A stretch of 64,000 nt of DNA from Aliidongia dinghuensis (GTDB taxonomy: Bacteria > Pseudomonadota > Alphaproteobacteria > ATCC43930 > CGMCC-115725). Every line of letters begins with the position of its first letter. Within the stretch, counting starts at the first letter, position 1. Positions 1 through 8,876 of this stretch are shown here, one piece after another. A program made the translations under genes and the position numbers. The DNA lies in contig NZ_BMJQ01000015.1 in assembly GCF_014643535.1 (NCBI RefSeq), positions 147,653 to 211,652 of the forward strand, given 5' to 3'. The notes under the pieces were generated by a model. It ran no database searches. It was given only the letters and a program-made list of their open reading frames with translations, and was not told the DNA's origin.

Positions 1-40
1 GTAGCGCTCCTGGATGCGGGCGGGGGTCTTCGGAGGAGTG

Positions 41-910
41 ATGATGATGCAGCGGCCCAGCGATGAAATGCTCGTGGCTTATCTGGACGGCGAGGTCGAC
101 GAGGCCACCGCCGTCGAGATCGAGTCGTGCCTCGAGCGGGATTCGGAGCTGCAGGCGCGGCTCCTGCTCCTGACCGAGTCCGACGCGCAGATCCGCGACG
201 CCTTCGACGAGATCCTGCGCGAGCCAGTGCCCGAGCGGCTGATCGCGGCCGCCCGCGGCCGGACCGCTGCCCACGAGGAAGAGGAAGAGCTGCCGAGCGC
301 CACGATCCTGTCGTTCGGCGCGCGGCTTGCCACCACGACGGCGCGCAAGGGCATCGCCAACCGGCGCTGGGGCCTGGGGCTCGTCGCAGCCGCCTCGCTG
401 TCGTTCCTCATGATCGGTGCCGGCGGCGGCTATCTGGCCGGCATGGGCGGCGACGTGAACGTCGACGCGACCCAGCCGAACTCGACCGCGACCAGCTGGC
501 TCGACAATATCGCCGGCTACCACAACCTCTTGATCTCGAGCGCCAACGGCGCGGAATCGACGGTATTCGACGTGCCGGCCGGCGCCGAGACAAAGCTGCC
601 GTCCGACGTGCGCATCCCCGACCTCAAGCCCTGGAGCCTGGCCTTCCAGGGTGCCCGCAAGCTGATGGTCGAGGGCAAGCCCGCCTACCAGTTCTACTAC
701 ACGACCGACAACAAGAGCCTGGGGCCGATCACCATCACGGTGACCAACACGACCCGCCCCGACTCCTCGCCGACCTTCGCCAAGCGGGCGGGCGTCAACC
801 TGCTCTACTGGCGCCACCAGGGCCACGGCTACGCCCTCGTGGGTTCGGCCGACAAGGGCTGGATGTGGGGCATCGCCAACGACGTCGAGTTCCAGTTGAA
901 GGCGATCTGA
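41..910 (+). CDS. Anti-sigma factor, membrane-anchored
   Basis: Predicted regulator that would hold an ECF sigma factor at the membrane. The N-terminal 60 residues carry the short helical anti-sigma pattern (DEMLVAYLDGEVD, then acidic helices), one transmembrane helix lies at about residues 110-134, and the C-terminal ~150 residues would be periplasmic. I see no HxxxCxxC zinc motif in the N-terminal domain. Start chosen at 41 because GGAGGAG lies just upstream; ATGs at 44 and 47 are equally possible. A TGA at 39-41 overlaps this start (TGATG), so the cognate sigma gene may end here, but too little of it is in the window to name. The gene ends in a strong terminator. Confidence 0.78.
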   Translation: MMMQRPSDEMLVAYLDGEVDEATAVEIESCLERDSELQARLLLLTESDAQIRDAFDEILREPVPERLIAAARGRTAAHEEEEELPSATILSFGARLATTTARKGIANRRWGLGLVAAASLSFLMIGAGGGYLAGMGGDVNVDATQPNSTATSWLDNIAGYHNLLISSANGAESTVFDVPAGAETKLPSDVRIPDLKPWSLAFQGARKLMVEGKPAYQFYYTTDNKSLGPITITVTNTTRPDSSPTFAKRAGVNLLYWRHQGHGYALVGSADKGWMWGIANDVEFQLKAI

Positions 911-949
911 CGGGCAGCCGTTCCAGGCGCCCTTTCCCGAGTCGCCAAC

Positions 950-987
950 GAACGCCGCCGGCCTCAGGCCCGGCGGCGTTCTCTTTG
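950..987 (+). terminator. Rho-independent terminator of the anti-sigma gene
   Basis: A perfect 12-bp stem (950-961 with 970-981) closes an 8-nt loop and is followed by the T-rich TCTTTG. It begins 39 bp after the anti-sigma stop codon. Confidence 0.75.
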
Positions 988-1133
988 CGCCCGATTTGAT
1001 AGGCGCGAGGACGCGCCGAACACCACAACACCCGCCCAGGTTTCAACCTGTGGCCAACTTCATCGCTGAATTCTGACCGAGCCCGCCAAATTGCTAACCA
1101 ATTGATACGGGTTCGGCGTTACACTTCGTTCGT

Positions 1134-1149
1134 ATGAAAACGTTTTCAT
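1134..1149. promoter_or_regulatory. 16-bp perfect palindrome upstream of Nudix gene
   Basis: ATGAAAACGTTTTCAT is a perfect inverted repeat 36 bp before the Nudix start codon, in a locally AT-richer stretch. Its symmetry and position fit a transcription-factor operator in the promoter of the Nudix gene. The protein that binds it cannot be read from the sequence. Confidence 0.45.
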
Positions 1150-1185
1150 GACGCTCTGCGTCAGAACGGAGCCCGACGACAGGCC

Positions 1186-1632
1186 ATGGCCGAAATCGCG
1201 TCCCACCGCCCGCCCCTGCTCGAATCCGGTGTCCTGGCCTATCGGCTGGACCGCCGGGGCGAGCCGCGCGTACTCGTGCTGACGACGGCCAAGACCGGGC
1301 GCTGGGGCATTCCGAAGGGCCGGGTCGAGCCGCAATTCGGCTTCGCCGAGAACGCCGCCCGGGAAGCCTTCGAGGAGGCGGGCGTGCTGGGCGAGGTGGC
1401 GCCGGTGGCATCCGGCTGCTATCGCACGATGAAGCGGGTGCACGCGGTCGAGACCATGATCGAGGTCTGGGTCTACCTGATGAAGGTGACCGAGGTGCTG
1501 AAGGAATTTCCCGAGAAGGGCCGACGCGAGGTCAAATGGGTCTCGGCCGACGAGGCGGCCGAGCTGCTGCGCGAGCCGTTGCTTGCCAAGCTCTGCCACG
1601 ACCTGCCGGAACGCACGAAGTCAGTCGCCTGA
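1186..1632 (+). CDS. Nudix hydrolase (DIPP-like)
   Basis: Nudix-fold pyrophosphohydrolase of 148 residues, probably acting on a small nucleoside- or inositol-diphosphate compound in the cytoplasm. The Nudix box runs from about G45 to V67: the REAFEEAG core (R59, E60, E63, E64, G66) is intact, but the first glutamate of the consensus is F51. The GRWGIPKGRVE lead-in resembles the diphosphoinositol-polyphosphate-hydrolase-like branch, where that position is also relaxed. The last 12 bp overlap the convergent ABC ATPase gene. A 16-bp palindrome lies upstream. The substrate is not predictable. Confidence 0.85.
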   Translation: MAEIASHRPPLLESGVLAYRLDRRGEPRVLVLTTAKTGRWGIPKGRVEPQFGFAENAAREAFEEAGVLGEVAPVASGCYRTMKRVHAVETMIEVWVYLMKVTEVLKEFPEKGRREVKWVSADEAAELLREPLLAKLCHDLPERTKSVA

Positions 1633-3276
1633 GACGGCGAGCGCGTCCTCCTCAAACCGCCACTTGAGCCTAACGCCGCCGCCGCTGTCCGGCTCCAGCG
1701 CCGGAATGGCCGACAGCAGCGTGCGGGTGTAGGCATCGCCGGGCGCATCGAAGATCGTATCGCGCGTGCCCTGCTCGACGATCCGGCCGTCACGCATGAC
1801 GACGACCCGGTCCGCCACCTGCTCGACCACCCCCAGGTCGTGGCTGATGAACAGGCACGAGAAGCCGTGGCGCTGCTGCAGCCGGCTGAACAGGTCCAGC
1901 ACCTGGGCGCGCACCGTCACGTCGAGCGCCGACACCGGCTCGTCGGCGATGACGAAGGATGGCCGCCGCACGACGGCGCGCGCGATCGCGACACGCTGGC
2001 GCTGCCCGCCCGAGAGCTCGTGCGGATAACGGTCCAGGAACGGCCGGTCGAGCCCGACCTCCGCCAGCACTTCGGCCACCCGCGTGGCCTTGTCTTGCGC
2101 GCTCAGCCCCGGCACCTGGCGCAGCGCCTCGCCGACCAGCTGGCCCACGGTCATGCGCGGGTCGAGCGAGGCGTAAGGGTCCTGAAACACCATCTGGCAG
2201 TTCAGCCGGTAGTGCCGCCAGCCCTCGTCATCGCGCGCGATAGAACGGCCGGCGAAGCGGATCTCGCCGCCCGAGGGCCGGACCAGCCCGGCGATGGCGC
2301 GGCCGAGCGTCGTCTTGCCCGAGCCGGAGCCGCCGACCACCGCCACCACCTCGCCCGGCCGGATCGAGAGATCGATGCCGTGGAGCGCCCGCTTGGGCGT
2401 GCGCCGGCCCAAGAGCCCGCCATGGCCCGGGTAATCGACCGTGAGCCCGCGCACCTCGACGAGCGGGCCCTCGTCTTGAGGCAGGGTGCGCGCCGGAGCT
2501 CGGTGCGGCATGGCGTTCAGGAGCTGCCGCGTATAGGGCTGCTGCGGTCGGGCCAGGAGCTCCGACGTCGCGTTCAGTTCTAGCAAGTCGCCCCGGCACA
2601 TGACGGCGACCCGGTCGGTGTAGCGCGCGACCATGGAGAGATCGTGGCTGATCATCAGCACCGCGGTGCCGTGGTCGCGCGTCAGATCCAGCATGAGCTC
2701 CAGCACCTCGCGCTGCACGACCGCGTCGAGTGCCGTGGTCGGCTCGTCGGCGATCAGCAGCGCCGGCCGGAGCAGCATGACCGAGGCCAGCATGATGCGC
2801 TGACGCATGCCGCCGGAGAATTGATGGGGGAACGCCTCGAGTGCCGCCCTGGGATCGGCGATGCCGACGCGGGCCAGCATGTCGAGCACCGCCGCGCGGC
2901 GCGGCGCCGCGTCGCCACCACGGTGCAGGATCAGCCCCTCCTCAAGCTGCCGGCCGATGGTCATCGACGGGTTGAGCGAGGTCATCGGTTCCTGGAACAC
3001 CATGCCGATCCGGCTGCCGCGCAACTGGCGGAGCGCCTTGGCGGGCAAAGCCGCGATATCCTGGCCCTCGAAGCGGATCGTGCCGGCCTGGCGCCGGATC
3101 GCCGGCGGCTCGAGCCCGATGACGGCACGGGCCAGCAGGGTCTTGCCGCTGCCGGACTCGCCGACGATGCCCAGCACCTCGCCGGCGGCGAGGGTGAGGC
3201 TCACGTCGTTGACGACGGTCTGCCCGGTGCGGCCGACGGCGAGCGTCAGGTTCCGGATATCGAGCAGCGCGCTCAC
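1621..3276 (-). CDS. Dipeptide/oligopeptide-type ABC transporter, fused double ATPase (DppD-DppF type)
   Basis: Cytoplasmic ATP-hydrolysing subunit of 551 residues with two complete nucleotide-binding domains in one chain. First domain: Walker A near 39-46 (GESGSGKT), signature FSGGM near 153, Walker B LLIADEP near 173. Second domain: Walker A GGSGSGKT near 315-322, signature LSGGQRQR, Walker B FVIADEP. The PYTRQLL segments after each domain are typical of the oligopeptide/nickel family. A GTG start at 3274-3276 is chosen because it overlaps the upstream permease stop (GTGA) and the family homology begins exactly there. It is the last gene of the six-gene operon and overlaps the convergent Nudix gene by 12 bp. 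Confidence 0.93.
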   Translation of the reverse strand: MSALLDIRNLTLAVGRTGQTVVNDVSLTLAAGEVLGIVGESGSGKTLLARAVIGLEPPAIRRQAGTIRFEGQDIAALPAKALRQLRGSRIGMVFQEPMTSLNPSMTIGRQLEEGLILHRGGDAAPRRAAVLDMLARVGIADPRAALEAFPHQFSGGMRQRIMLASVMLLRPALLIADEPTTALDAVVQREVLELMLDLTRDHGTAVLMISHDLSMVARYTDRVAVMCRGDLLELNATSELLARPQQPYTRQLLNAMPHRAPARTLPQDEGPLVEVRGLTVDYPGHGGLLGRRTPKRALHGIDLSIRPGEVVAVVGGSGSGKTTLGRAIAGLVRPSGGEIRFAGRSIARDDEGWRHYRLNCQMVFQDPYASLDPRMTVGQLVGEALRQVPGLSAQDKATRVAEVLAEVGLDRPFLDRYPHELSGGQRQRVAIARAVVRRPSFVIADEPVSALDVTVRAQVLDLFSRLQQRHGFSCLFISHDLGVVEQVADRVVVMRDGRIVEQGTRDTIFDAPGDAYTRTLLSAIPALEPDSGGGVRLKWRFEEDALAVSGD

Positions 3277-4088
3277 AGCCCGCGCATCCTGGGATCGAAC
3301 TTGTCGCGCAGCAGGTCGCCCAGCAGGTTGATGCCGAGCAGGGTCAGTGCGATGCACAGGCCCGGATAGAGCCCGAGCCAGGCAGCCTGCGCCAGGTAGG
3401 GCCGGCCGCTTGCCAGCATGTTGCCCCAGGTCGGCGCCGGCGGCGGCACGCCAAGCCCGAGGAAGCTGAGCGCGCTTTCGGCCAGCAGCACCCAGCCGAA
3501 CATGGAGGTGCCGAGCACGATCAACGGGGCGAGGCAATTCGGCAGGATGTGGCGCGCCATGATGAACAGCTCCGAATTGCCCATGACGCGCGCCGCCTCG
3601 ATATATTCCTTCTCGCGCAGCGACAGGACCGTGCCGCGCACGACGCGGGCGACCGACGGCGTGTAGGCGAAGCCCAGCGCCAGCACGATGCCATAGGCGT
3701 TGGCGCCGACCACGGTCAGGAGCGCCAGCGCCAGCAGGATGCCGGGAAAGGCCAGCAGCGCGTTGACGAAGGCCATGACGATCCGGTCGCTCCAGCCGCG
3801 CACGAAACCGGTGAAGACGCCGATCGCGGTGCCGGCGATAAGCGCGAAGGTGACGGTCAGCGCGCAGATCCGCACGCTGGTCGCCGCCCCGGCCATGAGC
3901 CGGCTCAGGACATCGCGGCCGAACTCGTCGGTGCCGAGCCAATGGGCGCCGCCGGGCGCGGCGAGCCGCGCCGGGAAATCGATCTTGAGCGGGTCGTAGG
4001 GCGTCCAGAAGCTGCCGAGCCCGGCCGCGACCAGCAGCAGCAGGATGAGCAGCATGGCCAGGAGCGCGTTGAGCGGCAGCCGGCTCAT
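3273..4088 (-). CDS. Dipeptide-type ABC transporter permease (DppC-like)
   Basis: Inner-membrane permease of 271 residues, the DppC/OppC half of the heterodimeric channel. A membrane anchor lies at residues 8-30, then the WLGTDEFGRDVLSRLMAGA signature of DppC-type permeases, then about five further helices with the cytoplasmic EAA loop (YIEAARVMGNS...HILPNCLAPL) that docks on the ATPase. ATG 4086-4088 overlaps the stop of the preceding permease (ATGA), and its own stop overlaps the ATPase GTG, so translation of the three genes is coupled. Confidence 0.92.
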   Translation of the reverse strand: MSRLPLNALLAMLLILLLLVAAGLGSFWTPYDPLKIDFPARLAAPGGAHWLGTDEFGRDVLSRLMAGAATSVRICALTVTFALIAGTAIGVFTGFVRGWSDRIVMAFVNALLAFPGILLALALLTVVGANAYGIVLALGFAYTPSVARVVRGTVLSLREKEYIEAARVMGNSELFIMARHILPNCLAPLIVLGTSMFGWVLLAESALSFLGLGVPPPAPTWGNMLASGRPYLAQAAWLGLYPGLCIALTLLGINLLGDLLRDKFDPRMRGL

Positions 4089-5029
4089 TCCGCGGTCACC
4101 CTGGGGTCGAACAGCGGATAGCAGAGATCGACGACCAGGTTCACCAGCACATAGACGACGGCGATGAACAGGAGGCAGCCCTGGATGACTGGATAGTCGC
4201 GCGCGAAGATCGAATCGACCAGCAGGCGGCCCAGGCCCGGGATGGTGAACACAGTCTCGACCACCGCGATGCCGCCGAGCAGATTGCCGAGCATCAGGCC
4301 GATCAAGGTCCAGGTCGGCCCGAATGCCGGCTTGAAGGCGTGGCGCCACAGGACCGCCATCTCGCTCAGCCCCTTGGCGCGGGCATGGGTGATGAAGTCG
4401 AGCCGCAGCACCTCGAGCGTGGACGCCCGCGCCATGCGCAGGATGACGCCGATCTCGTGCAGGAACAGGGTCGCGACCGGCAGCACCATATAGGCGAGCG
4501 CGCGCCCCGCATCCTCGGAGAACGAGACATAGCCCACGACCGGCAGCCAGCCGAGCTTGAGCCCGAACAGCAGGAGCAGGACGAGGCCCATCCAGAAGGC
4601 GGGGATCGAGAGCAGCAGCGTCGCGCCGCCGACCAGCACCAGGTCGGCGAGGCCGTTCTGCCGCCAGGCCGCGATCATGCCGGCGGGCACCGCGACCAGG
4701 CTCGCGAGCGTCGCCGCGGCCAGCACGATCTTGGCGCTGACCCAGAAGCGCCCGAGGATCAGCGGCAGCACCGCCTCGCCCGACGTGATCGAGCGGCCGA
4801 AATCGCCGGCCAGCACATGGCCGGACCAGATCGCGAACTGTTCGGCCAGGCTGCGGTCGAGGCCCAGGCGCTGGCGCAGGTCCGCGAGGCTCGCCGGCGT
4901 CGCCTGGTCGCCCAGCATGAGCGTCGCCGGATCGCCGGGTACCAGCCGGATCAGCACGAAGACCGACACCGCCACGATGACGAGCGTCGGCAGCGCCATC
5001 AGGATCCGGTTGAAGACGAAGCGCAGCAT
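4085..5029 (-). CDS. Dipeptide-type ABC transporter permease (DppB-like)
   Basis: Inner-membrane permease of 314 residues, the DppB/OppB partner. It starts with MLRFVFNRILMALPTLVIV, the usual N-terminal helix of this family, has the periplasmic LRQRLGLD segment, and five more helices with the EAA loop (FITHARAKGLSE...HAFKPAF). It lies 25 bp after the amidohydrolase gene and overlaps the DppC-like gene by 4 bp, confirming one transcription unit. Confidence 0.92.
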   Translation of the reverse strand: MLRFVFNRILMALPTLVIVAVSVFVLIRLVPGDPATLMLGDQATPASLADLRQRLGLDRSLAEQFAIWSGHVLAGDFGRSITSGEAVLPLILGRFWVSAKIVLAAATLASLVAVPAGMIAAWRQNGLADLVLVGGATLLLSIPAFWMGLVLLLLFGLKLGWLPVVGYVSFSEDAGRALAYMVLPVATLFLHEIGVILRMARASTLEVLRLDFITHARAKGLSEMAVLWRHAFKPAFGPTWTLIGLMLGNLLGGIAVVETVFTIPGLGRLLVDSIFARDYPVIQGCLLFIAVVYVLVNLVVDLCYPLFDPRVTAE

Positions 5030-5054
5030 GGGCGCGGACCGATCCCCGCGGCCA

Positions 5055-6203
5055 CTAGAAGGCCGCGAGCGTGACCGGATCCTCGGCCAGGCTGTAGCGG
5101 GTGAAGCAGCGGTTGAGCGCCGGTAGCGGCGCCACTTCGAGCGAGCCCTTGGCCGGCTCCATGACCACCATGGCGACGCTCGCCGACAGATTGCCGCCGC
5201 TGCCCAGCCGGGGCGGCCGGCACACGGAATAGGGCGTACCGAACGTGTCGAACAGCGCCGTCTTGAGATCGTCGGGCCCGAGCTTCGGCCCGGCGGCGTC
5301 GAGCAGCTTCCGGACGCGCCAGTCGCGATAGAAGCTCTCCGGCACGTTCGGAATGCCCGTGTCCTTGAGCTTGGCGAGCGCCACCGGGCTCGTCCAGTGG
5401 TTGGCGTGCACGATCACGCCGTCCGTCGGATAGACCGGGAAGGCCTCGTCCGGCGCGCATTCGAAATCGATCGCGAAGCCCAGGGTCGTGCTCACCATCA
5501 TGTTGTTGGAACAGGCCTTTGGCGTGGTCGCGATCGCGCGCATGGCGAAGGCGAAATGCTCCTGCTCCAGCACCTTGCGCCGGATGAGCGACAGCGGCAC
5601 GCCGTCCTGCGTAAAGTCGCGGTCGGACTCGAGATAGTTGGCGGTGATCGCGATGCCGGCCGCGTTCAAACCGCTGCGGGCCAGGCCGCCCGCCTCGACG
5701 AAGGTCAACATGTCCGGCCCGTCGTCGCGGCGCACGCGGAGCACGATCGCGGTCTCGGCGCATTCGGCGCGCCAATCCCAGTTCTGGCCATGGACGATGG
5801 CGCCGGTGGCGCTGCGCTCCGGCAGGATGACGGCGCCGGTGCAGCCGTCGTCCGGTTCGGCCGGTTCTTGCGCCGGGGCTGTGGCCCGCTCGCGCCGGGC
5901 CTCGGCGATCACCTCGGTCCGCGCGTTGATCATGATCACGTCCTCGAACGGCACGCGGGCGCCGTCGGCGATGCCGCGCATCTCTTCGAGGTACTGCTCG
6001 CCGAAGCCGGCGATGCCGGCCGCGAAGCGCTGGATCAGACGGCTCTTGCCCGGCGCGTCGTAGCCGAGCTCGTCGAGCGTCCGGCCATAGAGCCTGGCGC
6101 TCGCCGCCACCAGCCCGGGCACCGCCGCACCATATTGCCGGCCGCGGTCATAGGGCGTGCCGGAGACCGAGACGAATGGGAAGGACGTGATGGGCTCTGA
6201 CAT
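5055..6203 (-). CDS. C45-family autoproteolytic amidohydrolase / acyl-CoA:6-aminopenicillanate acyltransferase-like
   Basis: 382-residue Ntn-hydrolase fold protein related to fungal isopenicillin-N acyltransferase and bacterial C45 peptidases. Family members self-cleave before a cysteine, which then becomes the N-terminal nucleophile that hydrolyses or transfers an acyl-amide. The candidate here is Cys121 in DDGCTGAV, followed by the conserved GQNWDW segment. No signal peptide is seen, so it should act on substrate imported by the adjacent transporter. Start set at ATG 6203 because GAAGGA lies 9 bp upstream; the frame extends to a TTG at 6224 without a better site. Its place between binding protein and permeases suggests the imported compound is an N-acylated amine, amino acid or peptide. 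Substrate unknown. Confidence 0.82.
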   Translation of the reverse strand: MSEPITSFPFVSVSGTPYDRGRQYGAAVPGLVAASARLYGRTLDELGYDAPGKSRLIQRFAAGIAGFGEQYLEEMRGIADGARVPFEDVIMINARTEVIAEARRERATAPAQEPAEPDDGCTGAVILPERSATGAIVHGQNWDWRAECAETAIVLRVRRDDGPDMLTFVEAGGLARSGLNAAGIAITANYLESDRDFTQDGVPLSLIRRKVLEQEHFAFAMRAIATTPKACSNNMMVSTTLGFAIDFECAPDEAFPVYPTDGVIVHANHWTSPVALAKLKDTGIPNVPESFYRDWRVRKLLDAAGPKLGPDDLKTALFDTFGTPYSVCRPPRLGSGGNLSASVAMVVMEPAKGSLEVAPLPALNRCFTRYSLAEDPVTLAAF

Positions 6204-6232
6204 GGGCTTCAATCCTTCGTTCAATTCATTCC

Positions 6233-6258
6233 GTCATTCCCGCGAAGGCGGGAATGAC
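6233..6258. repeat. GTCATTCCCGC palindromic repeat inside the operon
   Basis: A perfect 11-bp stem, 4-nt loop (GTCATTCCCGC-gaag-GCGGGAATGAC) in the gap between binding-protein stop and amidohydrolase start. It belongs to the same repeat class as the copies at 11622 and 62395. Within an operon it could stabilise the upstream mRNA or reduce read-through, giving more binding protein than permease; that is inference. Confidence 0.8.
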
Positions 6259-6274
6259 GAGCTAACATCCTGCT

Positions 6275-7852
6275 TCAATTCGCGACGCTGACGCCCCACA
6301 GGCGCTGCTTGCCTTCCCAATAGGGCGAGCCGTGCACGCGCTTGCCTTGCGCTGAGAATTCGATGCCGTTGAACAGGATGACGAGCGGCGTGTCGGCGAG
6401 TTGGCGGCTGTGGAGCTCGTCGAACAGCTTCTGCCGCTCGGTCGGGTCGGACACGACGAACGCCTTGTCGAGCAGCGCCTGCGCTTCCGGATTGTCCCAG
6501 ACCTTGCGCGGCTGCGTGTCCTTGGGCCCCATGAACTGCTCGTAGCTCAAGGCCGGGTCGAGGCGCGAGGAATAGCTGAAGGACATCATCTGGTAGTTGC
6601 CCTTGTTGTAGCGGTCGAGTTGGGTCGCCCACTCCAGCACCTCGATCTCGGCGTTGATGCCGACCGACTGCAGCATCGCCTGGGCCATGACCGCGACCGG
6701 GAAGCTCGGCACGGTCAGGCGTTTGTTGGCGATGATCTTGATCGGCTCGCCCTTGTAGCCGGCCTCGGCCAGGAGCTTCTTCGCCTTCGCCTGGTCGTAG
6801 GTGTAGCCCTCCTGCTGGACCGCATCCGAATAGGCGGACGAGAGCGGCACGGCGGAATTATGCGGCTTGCCGAGCCCGTTCGACGCGGCGGCGACCAGTT
6901 GGCCGATATCGAGCGCCGCCGCGATTGCCTGCCGCAGCTTTGCGTTCTTCAGCACCGGATCGCGCGTCTGGAACAAGAGGACGTGCTTCACCGCCGAGGT
7001 CGGCGTCAATACCTGGACCGTGCCGCTCTTCTCGAGCTCGGGCGCATCGGAATCGAGGATCTGCGCAATGTCGATGGCGCCGGACAAGAGGCCGGCCTTG
7101 GCGGTCGAGGCATCGGGCACGACCAGGAACTTCACGTCCTTGACGAGCGGCTTCTTGTTGCCGAGATAGCCGTCGACCTTGTCGCCGGGCGGCGAGACGT
7201 AGTCGTCGAACCGGGTCACGGTCACATATTCGCCGCGCTTCCAATCGACGAGCTTGAACGGCCCGGTGCCGACCGGCCGGTTCCAGCTGCCGTCCGGATT
7301 GATCGAGTCCTTGGAGAGGATCGCGGTCATGCCGCAGTCGGTCCGCGCCATGGTGTCGAGGAACAGGGCCGCGGGCTTGTCGATCGTCATGACGAAGGTC
7401 TGGGCGTCGGGAGCCGTCGCCGAAGTGACCTTGATGCCGTTGCGCCCGTCGAAATCGGCGAGGCAGCGCCATTCGGTCTTGGGATCCATATAGCGCTGCC
7501 AGCTCCACAGCACGTCCGCCGAGGTCATCGGGGCGCCATTGTGGAACTTGACGCCTTTGCGCAGGTGGAACGTGTAGGTCTGCCCATCGGCCGAGAGATC
7601 GACCTTTTCGGCGAGCAGCGGGCCGACCGAGCCGTTCTCGCGATAGCCCACCAGGCCCTCGACCATGTTGAGCACGACGCCGTCGGTATTGTCGTCGCGA
7701 TTGACGCCCGGGTTGGTGCTGCGGATGTCGGCGTTGAGCGCCACCGTGACCGATTGAGCCGTGGCAGATTGGGCCCTGGCCTCACCGGTGGCGATGAGGC
7801 CCGTCGCGAGGACGAGGGCTGGAAGGCAATGCCGAAGGCCGTAAGCGCGCAT
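6275..7852 (-). CDS. Dipeptide-type ABC transporter substrate-binding protein
   Basis: Periplasmic solute-binding protein (family 5, DppA/OppA type), 525 residues. A signal peptide (MRAYGLRHCLPALVLATG..., cleavage about residues 25-27 after ARA) is followed by the mature start with TVALNADIRSTNPG and the typical family-5 blocks (TYTFHLRKGVKFHNG, VGTGPFKL, LRQAIAAALD). Start set at ATG 7852 for a compact signal peptide; ATG 7879 overlaps the stop of the preceding hydrolase (ATGA) and would add nine residues. It delivers ligand to the two permeases encoded downstream. The ligand class cannot be read from the pocket by eye. Confidence 0.92.
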   Translation of the reverse strand: MRAYGLRHCLPALVLATGLIATGEARAQSATAQSVTVALNADIRSTNPGVNRDDNTDGVVLNMVEGLVGYRENGSVGPLLAEKVDLSADGQTYTFHLRKGVKFHNGAPMTSADVLWSWQRYMDPKTEWRCLADFDGRNGIKVTSATAPDAQTFVMTIDKPAALFLDTMARTDCGMTAILSKDSINPDGSWNRPVGTGPFKLVDWKRGEYVTVTRFDDYVSPPGDKVDGYLGNKKPLVKDVKFLVVPDASTAKAGLLSGAIDIAQILDSDAPELEKSGTVQVLTPTSAVKHVLLFQTRDPVLKNAKLRQAIAAALDIGQLVAAASNGLGKPHNSAVPLSSAYSDAVQQEGYTYDQAKAKKLLAEAGYKGEPIKIIANKRLTVPSFPVAVMAQAMLQSVGINAEIEVLEWATQLDRYNKGNYQMMSFSYSSRLDPALSYEQFMGPKDTQPRKVWDNPEAQALLDKAFVVSDPTERQKLFDELHSRQLADTPLVILFNGIEFSAQGKRVHGSPYWEGKQRLWGVSVAN

Positions 7853-7875
7853 CACTGGTTCCCTGCTGCCTGTTC

Positions 7876-8763
7876 TCATTGCCGTTCCGCTTGGCGCATC
7901 GCCGCGAGCGTGTCCGCGAAGAACCCCTTCACCGTCTCGACCGCGCGCAGGCCGTCGTGCGCCATGCCGGCGACGAGATCGAAGCGCACCGAGATGCCAG
8001 CCGCCTCGAACGAGTGGCAAAGGCTCGCGAGCCGTTCGGGCCGGGTGCGCCCGGCGTCATTGGCGCCCGGCATCCAATGCCGACCGCCCTCGCGATGGGT
8101 GATCTCCCAGGTCTCAATATCGGCCGAGCCCACGACCATCTGCACCGCGACCTTCGCCATGGCGGCCGGGTCGACGGCGACGCCGAAGCGGGCCTCGACA
8201 TCGCGCGTGCCGACCCACCAGTCGCGCGTCGGATCGAGCAGCGTCACCGATCCGGGTGCGCCGATCGAGACGGCCCAGAGCCGGTCCGGATGCAGCATCA
8301 GGAAGCGATGGGCGAAATGGCCGCCGCCCGAATAACCGAACAGCGCGAAACGGTCGAAGCGCCAGCCGTACTTGGCGCCGACCTCCGCCACCATGTCGAG
8401 GAGCACCCGGTCGTACCGGATGTCGCCCTCGGCCATGTACTTGAAGCCGTCGCGGTTGCCGTCGCCCTGGACGCCGATCGGGAACAGCGGCGCCAGGATC
8501 ACGCAGCGGTTCCAGCGGCCGAACTCGGCGAAGGCATTGCGGTACTCGACGAACGAGCGGCCAGTGCCGTGCATGGCGACGATGAGCTCGGGCGCGGTCT
8601 CAGCCTCGGCAATATCCGGCGGCACGTAAAGGCAATAGCCGAAGCGCGGGTCGCTGCGGCTCGCGAAGATCGGCGTGCTGCCGAGATCGTACATGGCGCG
8701 CCCACGCCGGGCAGCATCGGCGACGGCGGCATCGGTGAAAGCGGGGATTTCCTGTGGCGACAT
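7876..8763 (-). CDS. Alpha/beta hydrolase (esterase/PHB-depolymerase-like fold)
   Basis: 295-residue cytoplasmic alpha/beta hydrolase, first gene of the transporter operon. The nucleophile elbow is GYSGGG with Ser145, the oxyanion segment HGTG lies at 65-68, and the catalytic histidine is probably in GMAHDGL near the C-terminus. No signal peptide is visible. ATG 8763 is preferred; ATG 8775 is 12 bp upstream and lies within the palindromic operator. Together with the C45 enzyme it suggests stepwise hydrolysis of an ester- and amide-containing import substrate. The actual reaction is unknown. Confidence 0.8.
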   Translation of the reverse strand: MSPQEIPAFTDAAVADAARRGRAMYDLGSTPIFASRSDPRFGYCLYVPPDIAEAETAPELIVAMHGTGRSFVEYRNAFAEFGRWNRCVILAPLFPIGVQGDGNRDGFKYMAEGDIRYDRVLLDMVAEVGAKYGWRFDRFALFGYSGGGHFAHRFLMLHPDRLWAVSIGAPGSVTLLDPTRDWWVGTRDVEARFGVAVDPAAMAKVAVQMVVGSADIETWEITHREGGRHWMPGANDAGRTRPERLASLCHSFEAAGISVRFDLVAGMAHDGLRAVETVKGFFADTLAAMRQAERQ

Positions 8764-8773
8764 TATTGGTTCC

Positions 8774-8791
8774 ATAATTGGCGCCAATTAT
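8774..8791. promoter_or_regulatory. 18-bp palindromic operator between hydrolase operon and GntR gene
   Basis: ATAATTGGCGCCAATTAT is a perfect palindrome between the divergent transporter operon and its GntR regulator. It contains ATTGG-N2-CCAAT, which recurs at 28519-28530 beside the second GntR gene of the window. GntR-family dimers bind short inverted repeats in such positions, so autoregulation plus control of the operon is likely. Confidence 0.7.
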
Positions 8792-8876
8792 AATGCATGT
8801 TGATGACACCCCCGGCAAGCCGGTATGGAACCGTCCCGACATAGAGCCTTCAGGGGGCGAAAGGCGGCGACGAGCG

